64,000 nt of DNA from JBBRVW01 sp038246545. GTDB taxonomy: Bacteria; Actinomycetota; Actinomycetes; JACCUZ01. The notes under the pieces were generated by a model. It was not told the DNA's origin. It saw nothing but the letters and a program-made list of their open reading frames with translations, and ran no database searches. The DNA is taken from contig JBBRVW010000010.1 in the NCBI GenBank assembly GCA_038246545.1, positions 35,854-99,853 of the forward strand. The letters run 5' to 3'. Each line of letters starts with the position of its first letter. Positions within the stretch are counted from its first letter, which is position 1. Below are positions 46,209 to 55,152 of the stretch, piece after piece. Both the position numbers and the translations under genes were made by a program.

Positions 46209-46880
46209 TCAGAACAGGCGGGCGCTGACGTCGTCGACACCGCGCAGCGCGTCGTAGTCGAGGACGACGCAGTCGATGCCGCGGTCGGTCGCCAGCACCC
46301 GGGCCTGCGGCTTGATCTCCTGGGCGGCGAACACGCCGCGCACCGGCGTGAGGTGCGGGTCGCGGTTGAGCAGCTCGAGGTAGCGGGTGAGTTGCTCGAC
46401 GCCGTCGATCTCGCCGCGCCGCTTGATCTCGATCGCCACGGTGGCCCCGCTCCGGTCGCGAGCCAGGAGGTCGACCGGCCCGATCGCGGTCGGGTACTCG
46501 CGGCGCACCAGCCGCCAGCCGACGCCGAGGGTCTCGATCTGGTCGGCGAGCAGCGCCTGCAGGTGCGCCTCGACGCCGTCCTTGACCAGCCCCGGGTCGA
46601 CGCCGAGCTGGTGACTCGTGTCGTCCAGGACCTCCTCGACCGTGATGACCAGCTGCTCGCCCCCCTTGTTCGTGACGGTCCAGACGCCCTCGTCCGGGCC
46701 GGTGCCGACGCGCAGCGTGCACGGTGGCGTCATCCACATCAGCGGCTTGTAGCCGCCGGCGTCGGAGTGCACGAGCACCGAGCCGTCGGACTTGACCAGC
46801 AGCAGCCGGGGAGCGCTCGGGAGGTGGGCGGTCAGCCGGCCGACGTAGTCGACCGAGCACCGGGCGATGACCATCCGCAC
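46209..46880 (-). CDS. nucS: Mismatch-specific endonuclease NucS (EndoMS)
   Basis: NucS cuts mismatched DNA and replaces MutS/MutL repair in most Actinobacteria. The 223-aa protein has the N-terminal DNA-binding domain RCSVDYVGRLTAHLPSAPRL and the RecB-like nuclease core GPVDLLARDRSGATVAIEIK with catalytic Asp, Glu and Lys, then RRGEIDGVEQLTRYLE. TAGCCT (46889-46894, minus strand) ends 8 nt before the GTG, so it has its own probable leaderless promoter inside the end of the upstream STAS gene. Confidence 0.95.
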   Translation of the reverse strand: MRMVIARCSVDYVGRLTAHLPSAPRLLLVKSDGSVLVHSDAGGYKPLMWMTPPCTLRVGTGPDEGVWTVTNKGGEQLVITVEEVLDDTSHQLGVDPGLVKDGVEAHLQALLADQIETLGVGWRLVRREYPTAIGPVDLLARDRSGATVAIEIKRRGEIDGVEQLTRYLELLNRDPHLTPVRGVFAAQEIKPQARVLATDRGIDCVVLDYDALRGVDDVSARLF

Positions 46881-46891
46881 GAGGGGCGAGG

Positions 46892-47248
46892 CTAGCCGAC
46901 CGGCGGAGCAGCCTCGTCAGCGGCGAGCATGTCCCCGAGCTCGAGGAGCCGGACCAGCCGCAGCACGCTGCGCCGGCAGTGCCGCAGCTCGATCGTCCCG
47001 GACCGCTTGGCCAGCATCGCCCGGGCCAGCAGCAAGGGCGAGATCCCGGAGGCGTCGGCGAAGCCCACGCCGCTCATGTCGACCACCAGGCGGGTGCACA
47101 GGGGCGTACGCCGGGCGGCCAGGGTCTGGTCGACGACGGCCTGCAGCAGCGGCGAGCTGGTGATGTCGAGCTCGCCGTCCAGCCGGACGGTCACCGTGGC
47201 CCCGTCCGACCGGACGTCGACGGCAAGCGTCGACTGAGCGTTGCGCAA
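46892..47248 (-). CDS. STAS-domain anti-anti-sigma-like protein
   Basis: The product (118 aa from the TTG at 47248) is a STAS domain: VTVRLDGELDITSSPLLQAV and LVVDMSGVGFADASGISPLL, with DASG as the phosphorylation motif. The start is uncertain: TTG at 47248 has GGGAG upstream, while a GTG at 47269 would add seven residues. It lies 11 bp before nucS on the same strand. A functional link with DNA repair is not implied by the family. Confidence 0.8.
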   Translation of the reverse strand: MRNAQSTLAVDVRSDGATVTVRLDGELDITSSPLLQAVVDQTLAARRTPLCTRLVVDMSGVGFADASGISPLLLARAMLAKRSGTIELRHCRRSVLRLVRLLELGDMLAADEAAPPVG

Positions 47249-47385
47249 GCCCCGTGCTCCCTCTCCCACGACGGCCACCCCGTCGGGACCGTCTGGTACG
47301 GCCGCGCGCGGGCGACCGTGCGACCTGTGTACCCCATCGGACCCCTGGCATGCCGGGTGCCGCAGGACCTGGGAGGATCGGCCGC

Positions 47386-49161
47386 ATGTCACGTGACTTC
47401 CGCACCGTGGGCGTCGTGGGTCTGGGCACCATGGGTGCCGGGATCGTCGAGGTGTTCGCCCGCGAGGGGCTGCAGGTCGTGGGCGTCGAGCCCACCGAGG
47501 AGGCCCTCGAGCGCGGCCGCGGCCACCTGCGCAACTCCACCGACCGCGCGGTCAGCCGGGGAAAGCTCACCGAGGCCGACCGGGACGCCCTCGTGGCCCG
47601 GGTCACCTTCACCACGTCCATGGAGGACCTCGCCGACGTCGACCTGCTCGTCGAGGCGGTGCCCGAGCGGCTGGACCTCAAGCAGGAGGTCTTCGCGGCC
47701 GCGGACAAGATCTGCCGACCCGACACCGTGCTCGCGACCAACACCTCCTCACTGTCCGTCACCGAGATCTCGGTGGCCACCTCGCGGCCCTCGCAGGTCG
47801 TCGGCATGCACTGGTTCAACCCGGCGCCGGTCCTCAAGCTGGTCGAGGTGGTGCGCACCGTCGTCACCGAGCAGGAGGTCGTCGACGACGTCACCGCGCT
47901 GGCCGAGCGGCTCGGGAAGAAGCCGGTCGTCATCGGCGACAAGGCGGGGTTCATCGCCAACGCCCTGCTCTTCGGCTACCTCAACCACGCGGTGTCGATG
48001 CTCGAGTCGCGCTACGCGACGCGCGAGGACATCGACGCAGCGATGCGGCTGGGCTGCGGCTACCCGATGGGTCCGCTGGCACTGCTCGACCTGATCGGCC
48101 TTGACACGGCGTACGAGATCCTCGACACGATGTACCGGCAGTCGCGTGACCGGCTGCACGCACCGGCGCCGATCCTCAAGCAGATGGTCACGGCCGGTCT
48201 CCGGGGTCGCAAGACCGGCCGCGGCTTCTACACCTACGAGAGCCCCGACTCGCCCAAGGTCGTCGACGACGCCCTGACGCCGGGTACGGGCGGCGCGCAC
48301 GAGCCCGGTCGCGACGTCCGGCGCATCGGCGTGGTCGGCTCCGGCACGATGGCCACCGGCATCGTCGAGGTGCTCGCCAAGGCGGGCTACGACGTGCTGT
48401 ACGTCGCGCGCGGCGCCGAGAAGGTCGCCCGGGTGCGCGCCGACCTCGAGCGGTCGCTGGACAAGGCCGTACTGCGCGGCAAGCTCGAGCAGGCCGACCG
48501 CGACGCCGCCGTGTCACGGGTCACCGGATCGGCGCGGCTCGACGACCTCGCCGACCGTGACCTCGTCGTCGAGGCGGTCGTCGAGGAGCTGTCGGTCAAG
48601 CAGGCGCTGTTCTCGACCCTCGACGAGATCTGCCGGCCCGGCACCGTCCTCGCGACCACGACCTCGTCGCTGCCGGTCGTCGAGCTGGCAGCCGCCACCG
48701 GCCGGCCGGCCGACGTCGTCGGCCTGCACTTCTTCAACCCCGCGCCGGTGATGAAGCTGGTCGAGGTCGTGAGCACGGTCTCGACCGCGGACGACGTCGT
48801 CGCCACCGTCCGGCAGGTCTGCGAGCGCGCAGGCAAGCACGCCGTCGAGTGCGGCGACCGGGCCGGCTTCATCGTCAACGCGCTGCTGTTCCCCTACCTC
48901 AACGACGCCGTGAAGATGCTGCAGGCGCACTACGCGAGCGTCGAGGACATCGACGCCGCGATGATCGTCGGCTGCGGCTACCCCCTCGGTCCGTTCGACC
49001 TGCTCGACGTCGTCGGCCTCGACGTCGCGTACGCCATCCAGCGCACCCTCTACCTCGAGTTCCGCGAACCGGGGTTCGCGCCGGCGCCGCTGCTCGAGCA
49101 GCTCGTCACTGCCGGGTACCTCGGTCGCAAGGCCGGCCGCGGGTTCCGCGACTACCGCTGA
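47386..49161 (+). CDS. Tandemly duplicated 3-hydroxyacyl-CoA dehydrogenase
   Basis: The 591-aa protein holds two complete 3-hydroxyacyl-CoA dehydrogenase units. The first starts VGVVGLGTMGAGIVEVFARE with NTSSLSVTEI and VVGMHWFNPAPVLKLVEVV; the second (from about residue 312) starts IGVVGSGTMATGIVEVLAKA with TTSSLPVVEL and VVGLHFFNPAPVMKLVEVV. Each has its own nucleotide loop, catalytic His and C-terminal helical domain (GCGYPMGPLALLDLIGLD and GCGYPLGPFDLLDVVGLD). No crotonase domain is present. It is likely a fatty-acid beta-oxidation enzyme with an internal dimer-like arrangement. Confidence 0.92.
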   Translation: MSRDFRTVGVVGLGTMGAGIVEVFAREGLQVVGVEPTEEALERGRGHLRNSTDRAVSRGKLTEADRDALVARVTFTTSMEDLADVDLLVEAVPERLDLKQEVFAAADKICRPDTVLATNTSSLSVTEISVATSRPSQVVGMHWFNPAPVLKLVEVVRTVVTEQEVVDDVTALAERLGKKPVVIGDKAGFIANALLFGYLNHAVSMLESRYATREDIDAAMRLGCGYPMGPLALLDLIGLDTAYEILDTMYRQSRDRLHAPAPILKQMVTAGLRGRKTGRGFYTYESPDSPKVVDDALTPGTGGAHEPGRDVRRIGVVGSGTMATGIVEVLAKAGYDVLYVARGAEKVARVRADLERSLDKAVLRGKLEQADRDAAVSRVTGSARLDDLADRDLVVEAVVEELSVKQALFSTLDEICRPGTVLATTTSSLPVVELAAATGRPADVVGLHFFNPAPVMKLVEVVSTVSTADDVVATVRQVCERAGKHAVECGDRAGFIVNALLFPYLNDAVKMLQAHYASVEDIDAAMIVGCGYPLGPFDLLDVVGLDVAYAIQRTLYLEFREPGFAPAPLLEQLVTAGYLGRKAGRGFRDYR

Positions 49162-49171
49162 TCGGCGGGAC

Positions 49172-49426
49172 GTGAGCGACGACTGGGTGGTCCGACAGGT
49201 CACGGGCTCTGCCGCGACCCGCGCCTACCGCTGCCCGGGGTGCGACCACGAGATCCGCCCGGCCACCCCGCACGTCGTCGCCTGGCCGGCCGCCTACGGC
49301 GGCGGGGGCGACCTCGACGAGGACGCCGGACTCGGTGAGCGGCGGCACTGGCACACGGCCTGCTGGCGGGCGCGCGACCGGCGGGCGCCGAAGACGCAGC
49401 GGTCGCGCAACGCGCCGCGCTACTGA
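49172..49426 (+). CDS. Small putative zinc-binding protein
   Basis: This 84-aa protein has CPGCDHEI near residues 21-28 and HWHTACW near 59-65, a CxxC plus His/Cys set that could bind zinc. The C-terminus is basic (RRAPKTQRSRNAP). It resembles short conserved actinobacterial hypotheticals often mislabelled ATP/GTP-binding. It starts 10 bp after the dehydrogenase and lies 9 bp before the hydrolase. Function unknown. Confidence 0.65.
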   Translation: MSDDWVVRQVTGSAATRAYRCPGCDHEIRPATPHVVAWPAAYGGGGDLDEDAGLGERRHWHTACWRARDRRAPKTQRSRNAPRY

Positions 49427-49435
49427 AGGAGCCGG

Positions 49436-50209
49436 ATGCCCGAGCACCACCTGTCGACATACGGAGCCGAGGAGCTGCGCGCCGCGACGCTGCTGCCCGC
49501 CGACCGTAGGCCGATCGAGCTGCACACCGCGGACGGCCTGCGCCTGGTCGGCGAGCTGGCCCTGCCGGTCGACCGCGCCCCGGTCGCGACCTTGATCTGC
49601 CTGCACCCGCTGCCGACCCATGGCGGATTCATGGACAGTCACGTGCTCCGCAAGGCGTCCTACCGGCTGCCAGCTCTCGCCGGGATCGCGGTGCTGCGGT
49701 TCAACACGCGGGGCACGTCGTCGCCGGCCGGCACCAGCGAGGGTGCCTTCGACAGCGCGGTCGGCGAGCGCTTCGACGTCGCAGCCGCCATCGAGTACGC
49801 CGAGTTCCACGACGACCCGCCCTTGCCGGACCGGTGGCTGCTGGGCTGGTCGTTCGGCACCGACCTGGCGCTGATGCACGGGCTGGACCCGTCGGTGACC
49901 GGCGCGATCCTGCTGTCCCCGCCGCTGCGGTTCAGCAGCGACGAGCACCTCGACGAGTGGGCCGCGTCCGGCCGGCCGGTGCTGGCCCTGGTGCCCGAGC
50001 ACGACGACTACCTCCGGCCCCCCGAGGCGCGCGTGCGGTTCGGGCGTATCCCGCAGGCCGAGGTCGTCGGGGTCGACGGCGCCAAGCACCTCTGGGTGGG
50101 GGAGCCGGCCGTGCGCCGGGTGCTCGACGAGATCGTGCGGCGGGTCGCCCCGGACGCGTACCCGCTGCCCACCACGGTGCCGCCGGGGCCACCCACGGCC
50201 GACGGGTAG
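49436..50209 (+). CDS. Alpha/beta hydrolase
   Basis: The 257-aa protein is an alpha/beta hydrolase with LICLHPLPTHGGFMDSHVL (oxyanion region), FNTRGTSSP, the nucleophile elbow GWSFGTD (Gly-Trp-Ser-Phe-Gly), an aspartate in LVPEHDDYLRP and a histidine in GAKHLWVG. It resembles dienelactone hydrolase-like or acetylxylan-esterase-like cytosolic enzymes. No signal peptide is present. ATG at 49436 follows GAAGGAG. The substrate is unknown. Confidence 0.87.
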   Translation: MPEHHLSTYGAEELRAATLLPADRRPIELHTADGLRLVGELALPVDRAPVATLICLHPLPTHGGFMDSHVLRKASYRLPALAGIAVLRFNTRGTSSPAGTSEGAFDSAVGERFDVAAAIEYAEFHDDPPLPDRWLLGWSFGTDLALMHGLDPSVTGAILLSPPLRFSSDEHLDEWAASGRPVLALVPEHDDYLRPPEARVRFGRIPQAEVVGVDGAKHLWVGEPAVRRVLDEIVRRVAPDAYPLPTTVPPGPPTADG

Positions 50210-50299
50210 CAGCGTGGGGACCATGACGGGTCGGTGACGTGCGACCGGGACACCCGTCGGGACCGCGCGGCCCGGGGGCCGGCGACGTAGCGTGACGCC

Positions 50300-51442
50300 A
50301 TGAGCGTCGCGACGAGGGGGACGGCACGTCGCTGGGCCGCCGCGCTGGCCGGCCTGGTCGCCGTCGCGGCGGCACCGTCGGCCTGGGCGCACGTCCCGGC
50401 TGCGGAGTCGGACCTGTCCCCGCGGCAGCTCCTCGCCAGGGCGCAGGGCTCGGCGGCGGTGCCCCACCACGGACTGGCCGAGAGCGTCGGGACCCTGGGG
50501 CTGCCCGACCTGCCCCGGCTCGGTGACGTCGCGGCGCTGCTCGGCTCCACCACGAGGACGCGGGTCTGGTGGCGGTCGCCGGACGCCTGGCGGGTCGACC
50601 GGATCACCCCCACCGGTGAGTCCGGCACCTACGCGGTCCCCGGGGGTGTCCAGACCTGGGACTTCGAGTCCGGGGCCGTGCGCCGCGAGCTCGGCGCCAC
50701 CCCGGTCCGGCTGCCGCGTGTCGACGACGTCCTGCCGCCGCAGGCTGCCCGCCGGGCCCTGGCCGGTGTCACCGTGCGGGACCGGGTGACCGCCCTGCCC
50801 GCCCGCCGGGTGGCGGGACGGACCGCGGACGGCTTCCGGGTGGTGCCCACCGACCACCGCAGCACCGTGAGGCGCCTCGACGTCTACGTCGACGAGGCGA
50901 CCGGGCTGCCGCTCTCGGTCGTCGTCGTGCCGCGCGGTACCGATGTGGCGGCGATGCGCTCCGCGTTCGTCGACGTCACGATCGGCCGCCCGGCCCCGGG
51001 CGTCCTGGAGCCCCGCGTGCCGCGGTTCGGTCACGTCCGCACCACGCGGACACCCGACCTGGCCGCTGCGGTAGACCGCTTCGCCCCCTTCGCGTTGCCC
51101 GCCGAGCTGGCCGGGCTCACCCGCGGGCCGGGCATCCTCGGCAGCGGCGGCGGCACCGGGACGTACGGCGTGGGGCTCACGCGCTTCGTCGTGCTCCCGC
51201 TCTGGTCCAGCCTGGGCCGGTCCGCGTCGACCGCCGCCGCGGCCGGCGGCGGCACGGTGCTGGACGTCGGCCCCGCGGGTGCGGCCGTCCTGGTGAGCAC
51301 CCCGCTGCTCAACGCGGTCGTGGTGCGTGCGGACGGTGACGGCCGACGTACTCGGTCGTACCTGGTCGCCGGCACCGTCGTCCCCACCGTGCTGCAGGCC
51401 GCCGCACGGTCCCTGCTCGACGACCCGCCGCCGTTCCGGTGA
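50300..51442 (+). CDS. Secreted LolA/RseB-like protein linked to an ABC exporter
   Basis: The 380-aa protein has a signal peptide (about residues 1-30, cleavage near AWA-H). A large beta-rich domain follows with WWRSPDAWRVDRITPTGESG, TWDFESGAVRRE and LDVYVDEATGLPLSVVV, recalling the lipoprotein-carrier/RseB fold. Relatives bind lipids or sense envelope state. It overlaps the ABC ATPase gene by 4 bp, so it probably serves that exporter. TAGCGT (50288-50293) ends 6 nt before the ATG. Confidence 0.75.
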   Translation: MSVATRGTARRWAAALAGLVAVAAAPSAWAHVPAAESDLSPRQLLARAQGSAAVPHHGLAESVGTLGLPDLPRLGDVAALLGSTTRTRVWWRSPDAWRVDRITPTGESGTYAVPGGVQTWDFESGAVRRELGATPVRLPRVDDVLPPQAARRALAGVTVRDRVTALPARRVAGRTADGFRVVPTDHRSTVRRLDVYVDEATGLPLSVVVVPRGTDVAAMRSAFVDVTIGRPAPGVLEPRVPRFGHVRTTRTPDLAAAVDRFAPFALPAELAGLTRGPGILGSGGGTGTYGVGLTRFVVLPLWSSLGRSASTAAAAGGGTVLDVGPAGAAVLVSTPLLNAVVVRADGDGRRTRSYLVAGTVVPTVLQAAARSLLDDPPPFR

Positions 51443-52377
51443 CGGACCGCGAGGACGCGGTCGTCGCGACGAGCGGGCTGACGAAGCGCTTCGGCTCCGT
51501 GGTCGCGGTCGACGACGTCTCGATCGAGGTCCGCCAGGGCGACCGCTACGGCTTCCTCGGCCCCAACGGCTCCGGCAAGACGACCACGGTGCGGATGCTG
51601 CTCGGCCTGGTCTACGCGACGTCGGGCCGCGTGGAGCTGTTCGGCCGCCGGATGCCCGGCCCGGCGCGCGGCACACTGTCCGACGTCGGCGCGCTGATCG
51701 AGGGGCCGGCGTCCTACGGCCACCTCTCGGCGCGGACCAACCTCGCGCTGATGGACGCCGCCGGCCCGGGCAGCTCCCGGCGCACCCGGCGCCGGCGGAT
51801 CGAGGACGTGCTCGAGCAGGTGGGGCTCGACGGTGTCGGTCGACGTCCGGTGAAGGCCTTCTCGCTCGGGATGAAAGCCCGGCTCGGTCTGGCCGGCGCA
51901 CTGCTCCGCCGGCCGCGGCTGCTGGTGCTCGACGAGCCGACCAACGGGTTGGACCCGCAAGGGATCCACGAGGTGCGCGACCTGCTGCTCGAGCTCAACC
52001 GTGGCGGCACGACCCTCTTCGTGTCGAGCCACCTGCTGTCCGAGGTCGAGAGCCTGTGCACACGGGTCGGCGTCCTGCAGGCCGGTCGGCTCGTCGCGCA
52101 GGACGACCTCGCCGCCCTGCAGGCGCCGACCGGGCTGGTACTGGTGCGGACGCCGGACCCGGACCTGGCGGTCTCGGTGCTCGACGGCCGGGTGGTGCGC
52201 CGCGACGGCGACCTGCTGGCCGTACGTGCCTCGACCGCGGAGGCACTGGCCGGGCTGCTCGTCCAGAGCGGTGTCCGGCTCACCGAGCTGCGCGCCGAGC
52301 GGCGGACCCTCGAGGAGGTCGTGCTCGAGCTGACCGGGCCCGGCTCGGACCGGGTGGCGCGAGGGCCGGACCGGTGA
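51439..52377 (+). CDS. ABC transporter ATP-binding protein
   Basis: The 312-aa ATPase has Walker A GPNGSGKTTTVRML, signature FSLGMKARLGLAGALL (divergent LSGGQ), Walker B LLVLDEPTNGLD and VSSHLLSEVESLC. It resembles bacitracin-type (BcrA) exporter ATPases. It is coupled by 4-bp overlaps to the RseB-like gene before and the permease after. Confidence 0.93.
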   Translation: MTDREDAVVATSGLTKRFGSVVAVDDVSIEVRQGDRYGFLGPNGSGKTTTVRMLLGLVYATSGRVELFGRRMPGPARGTLSDVGALIEGPASYGHLSARTNLALMDAAGPGSSRRTRRRRIEDVLEQVGLDGVGRRPVKAFSLGMKARLGLAGALLRRPRLLVLDEPTNGLDPQGIHEVRDLLLELNRGGTTLFVSSHLLSEVESLCTRVGVLQAGRLVAQDDLAALQAPTGLVLVRTPDPDLAVSVLDGRVVRRDGDLLAVRASTAEALAGLLVQSGVRLTELRAERRTLEEVVLELTGPGSDRVARGPDR

Positions 52378-53195
52378 TCGCCGTCGAGCTCAGCAAGCTC
52401 TTCCGCCGGCCGCGCACCTGGGTCACGGTCGGGCTGCTCTGCCTGCTGCCCACCGTCGTCGCAGTTTTCCTCGCGGTGACCGACGTGGCGCCCCGCCCGG
52501 GCGAGGGACCGGCCTTCCTGTCCGCGGTGCTCGCCAACGGTGCACTGTTCCCGGCTGCCGCGCTCGGCATCGTGCTCCCGCTGTTCCTGCCGGTGGCCGT
52601 CGCCGTGGTGGCCGGTGACGCGGTAGCGGGCGAGTCGGCCGCGGGGACGCTGCGCTACCTGCTCGTCCGTCCGGTGGGACGCACCCGGTTGCTGCTGGCC
52701 AAGCTGCTGTCGGTGGTGGTGTTCCTCGTCGTCGCCGTCACCGCGGTCGCGGCGACCGCCTACGAGGTGGGCACCCGCCTGTTCGTGCCGGTACCCGGCT
52801 CGCCGGCCGAGGTGGTCACCGGCCTGTCGGGCAGCACCCTGACCTCGCAGCAGCTCGCCGTCCGCACGGTGCTCGTCATCGGCTACATCACGTGGTCGAT
52901 GCTCGGTGTCGCGGCGGTCGCGCTGTTCCTCTCGACCCTCACCGACTCGCCGCTCGCGGCCGCACTCGGGGCACTAGCGGTGCTCGTCACCAGCCAGGTG
53001 CTCGTCACCCTCGACGCGGCGTCGTCGGTGAAGCAGTACCTGCCGACGCGCTACTGGCTGGCCTGGGTCGACTTCTTCCGCGACCCCATCCTGTGGCACG
53101 ACATCCGGCTCGGGGTGCTCGTGCAGGGCGCCTACGCCGTCGTCTTCCTCGGCCTCGCCTGGGCGGCTTTCACGACCCGCGACGTCACGAGCTGA
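52374..53195 (+). CDS. ABC transporter permease
   Basis: The 273-aa subunit has six helices in the ABC-2 style: IAVELSKLFRRPRTWVTVGL, AVAVVAGDAVAGESAAGTLR (the conserved GE loop), LLAKLLSVVVFLVVAV. The GTG overlaps the ATPase stop by 4 bp. With the ATPase and the RseB-like protein it makes a three-gene export unit of unknown substrate. Confidence 0.9.
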   Translation: MIAVELSKLFRRPRTWVTVGLLCLLPTVVAVFLAVTDVAPRPGEGPAFLSAVLANGALFPAAALGIVLPLFLPVAVAVVAGDAVAGESAAGTLRYLLVRPVGRTRLLLAKLLSVVVFLVVAVTAVAATAYEVGTRLFVPVPGSPAEVVTGLSGSTLTSQQLAVRTVLVIGYITWSMLGVAAVALFLSTLTDSPLAAALGALAVLVTSQVLVTLDAASSVKQYLPTRYWLAWVDFFRDPILWHDIRLGVLVQGAYAVVFLGLAWAAFTTRDVTS

Positions 53196-53196
53196 C

Positions 53197-53967
53197 TCAC
53201 CCGGGGCAGGCCGCCGGTGCCTTCGGCCTCGTCACCCGCAGGGCATCGAGCACGAGCGACTGCACCGCGGTGTCGGTCGGGAGCTGGCCGTGGGCGACCT
53301 GCCTCCCGGGGCACACGTCCTGCACGACGAGGTCGAGGGCGCCTTCGAGGTCGGCGCTGGATGACGGGGTGACCACCTGGTCGTCGGTGGTGCGGATGCT
53401 CACCCAGAGCGGGCCGGACGGCGTCTCGTCGCCACGGTTGAGACGGCCCAGCAGCGGGCTGTCGGGTGCGAGCTCCTGGCAGGCGGGCGGGCAGGAGTCC
53501 GGCGCCAGCACCGACGCGAGCGCAGCGATCTCGGTGCCGTGATGGGGCGACCCGAGGGTGACGACGCGTCGGGCCCTGCCCGCGCCACCGTCCTCCGCGA
53601 CCCACAGCCGGGCCACCACGCCGCCGGCGGAGTACCCCACGACGTCGACCGAGGGCGCTCCCGCCGCCAGCGCCGAGTCGGCCGCCGTCGCCAACGCCGC
53701 TGCCTGGTCGGCCAGCGGTCCGGTGCCGTCGCCCGGCAGCTGGACCAGGGTGGCGTCGCGGCCGGCTGCCCGCAGCACGGCGGCCAGCCGGTCGAGGGCC
53801 GTCGCGCTGCCGCCGTACCCGGGGACGAGCAGGACGGGACCGAGCCGGTCCTGGGCCACCGGTGCGGCCGTCGGCTGCGAACCGCGGAGCGCGACGGCCA
53901 CCGTGACCAGCCCCAGCAGCACGAGGGCCGCGACCACGGCGACGAAGACCCGGCGGCGCGCACTCAC
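53197..53967 (-). CDS. Exported lipase-like alpha/beta hydrolase
   Basis: The 256-aa protein has an N-terminal signal anchor (about residues 6-27), then LGPVLLVPGYGGSATALDRL, the nucleophile GYSAGG, and TLGSPHHGTEIA, as in secreted triacylglycerol lipases/esterases. Four cysteines in the C-terminal half may form disulphides. TACGGT on its strand (53974-53979) ends 6 nt before the GTG. The gene ends one base after the convergent permease stop. Confidence 0.85.
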   Translation of the reverse strand: MSARRRVFVAVVAALVLLGLVTVAVALRGSQPTAAPVAQDRLGPVLLVPGYGGSATALDRLAAVLRAAGRDATLVQLPGDGTGPLADQAAALATAADSALAAGAPSVDVVGYSAGGVVARLWVAEDGGAGRARRVVTLGSPHHGTEIAALASVLAPDSCPPACQELAPDSPLLGRLNRGDETPSGPLWVSIRTTDDQVVTPSSSADLEGALDLVVQDVCPGRQVAHGQLPTDTAVQSLVLDALRVTRPKAPAACPG

Positions 53968-53973
53968 CCCCCG

Positions 53974-53983
53974 ACCGTACGGT
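53974..53983. promoter_or_regulatory. Symmetric bidirectional -10 element ACCGTACGGT
   Basis: This is a perfect 10-bp palindrome. It reads TACGGT toward the lipase-like gene (6 nt before its GTG) and TACGGT toward the epimerase gene (transcript would start about 30 nt before its GTG, which has its own GAGGAGGA ribosome site). Both hexamers share the central TA. Confidence 0.55.
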
Positions 53984-54017
53984 GGGCCCGCCGCCCACCG
54001 TCGTCGAGGAGGACCCT

Positions 54018-55082
54018 GTGCACGTCCTGGTCACCGGGGGTTGCGGCTTCGTCGGCTCCCACGTCGTGGAGGAGCTGCTCGCGTCCGGTCACGACGTGCG
54101 TGTGCTGGACGACCTGTCCACCGGCCGTCGGGAGCACCTCCCGGACGGGGTCGACGTACGGGTGGGTGCTGTCACTGCGGAGGGCGACGTCGTGGACGCC
54201 CTCGACGGGGTCGACGCCGTGTGCCACCAGGCGGCGAAGGTCGGGCTCGGCAGCGGGGTCGCCGACCTCGCCGACTACGTGCGTCGCAACGACCTCGGCA
54301 CCGCGGTGCTGCTGTCGGCGATGGCAGCGGCCGGCAGCGCCCGCCTGGTGCTCGCGTCCTCGATGGTGGTCTACGGCGAGGGTGGCTACGACTGCGCGGA
54401 GCACGGGGCCGTGACGCCGGGAGCGCGCCTGCGCGCCGACCTCGACGACGGCCGGTTCGAGCCGCCATGCCCCGTGTGTGCGGCGCCGTTGTCGGTGCGG
54501 GAGGTCGACGAGTCGGCGCGGCTGGACCCTCGCAACGGCTATGCCGCCTCGAAGGTGGCGCAGGAGCACCTGGCCGCCACCTGGTCCGCGGTCACGGGGG
54601 GACCAGCGGTGGCGCTGCGCTACCACAACGTCTACGGCCGACGGCTGCCCCGCGACACGCCGTACGCCGGTGTGGCGGCGCTGTTTCGGTCGGCCCTGGC
54701 CCGTGGCGAGGCGCCCCGGGTCTTCGAGGACGGCCGGCAGCTGCGCGACTTCGTGCACGTGCGGGACGTGGCCGTCGCCAACCGGCTGGCCCTCGAGTCG
54801 TCCGGCGTCGCGGCCGGTCGGATCACGGCGTACAACATCGCGAGCGGCCGGCCGCGCACGGTGGGCGAGCTGGCCGTGGCACTGGCGGACGCGGTCGGTG
54901 GACCACGCCCGGTGGTGACGGGGGAGTACCGGCTGGGAGACGTGCGGCACGTCGTCGCCTCGCCGGCGCGGGCCGGCGCGGAGCTCGGCTTCCGCGCGGC
55001 CACCGGGCTCGAGGCCGGTGCGGGTGACTTCGCGGCTGAGGACACCCGTGACGGAGGTCCCGCAGGTCTTACGGGTTCGTGA
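54018..55082 (+). CDS. NAD-dependent sugar epimerase/dehydratase
   Basis: The 354-aa extended SDR has VLVTGGCGFVGSHVVEELL, DDLSTGRREHL, the catalytic YxxxK in NGYAASKVAQE, RYHNVYGRRLP and FVHVRDVAVAN. An insertion with CPVCAAPL (about residues 152-165), unusual for the family, resembles the zinc-like insert of some UDP-sugar epimerases. GTG at 54018 follows GAGGAGGA. It starts a run of regulator and glycosyltransferase genes and probably makes a nucleotide sugar. Confidence 0.9.
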   Translation: MHVLVTGGCGFVGSHVVEELLASGHDVRVLDDLSTGRREHLPDGVDVRVGAVTAEGDVVDALDGVDAVCHQAAKVGLGSGVADLADYVRRNDLGTAVLLSAMAAAGSARLVLASSMVVYGEGGYDCAEHGAVTPGARLRADLDDGRFEPPCPVCAAPLSVREVDESARLDPRNGYAASKVAQEHLAATWSAVTGGPAVALRYHNVYGRRLPRDTPYAGVAALFRSALARGEAPRVFEDGRQLRDFVHVRDVAVANRLALESSGVAAGRITAYNIASGRPRTVGELAVALADAVGGPRPVVTGEYRLGDVRHVVASPARAGAELGFRAATGLEAGAGDFAAEDTRDGGPAGLTGS

Positions 55083-55152
55083 CGTGGGCGGCAGGTCGGT
55101 CCGTGCTGCTCTAGCGTCGGGGGAGCAGGTCACGACCGTCCGGAGGAGCCAG

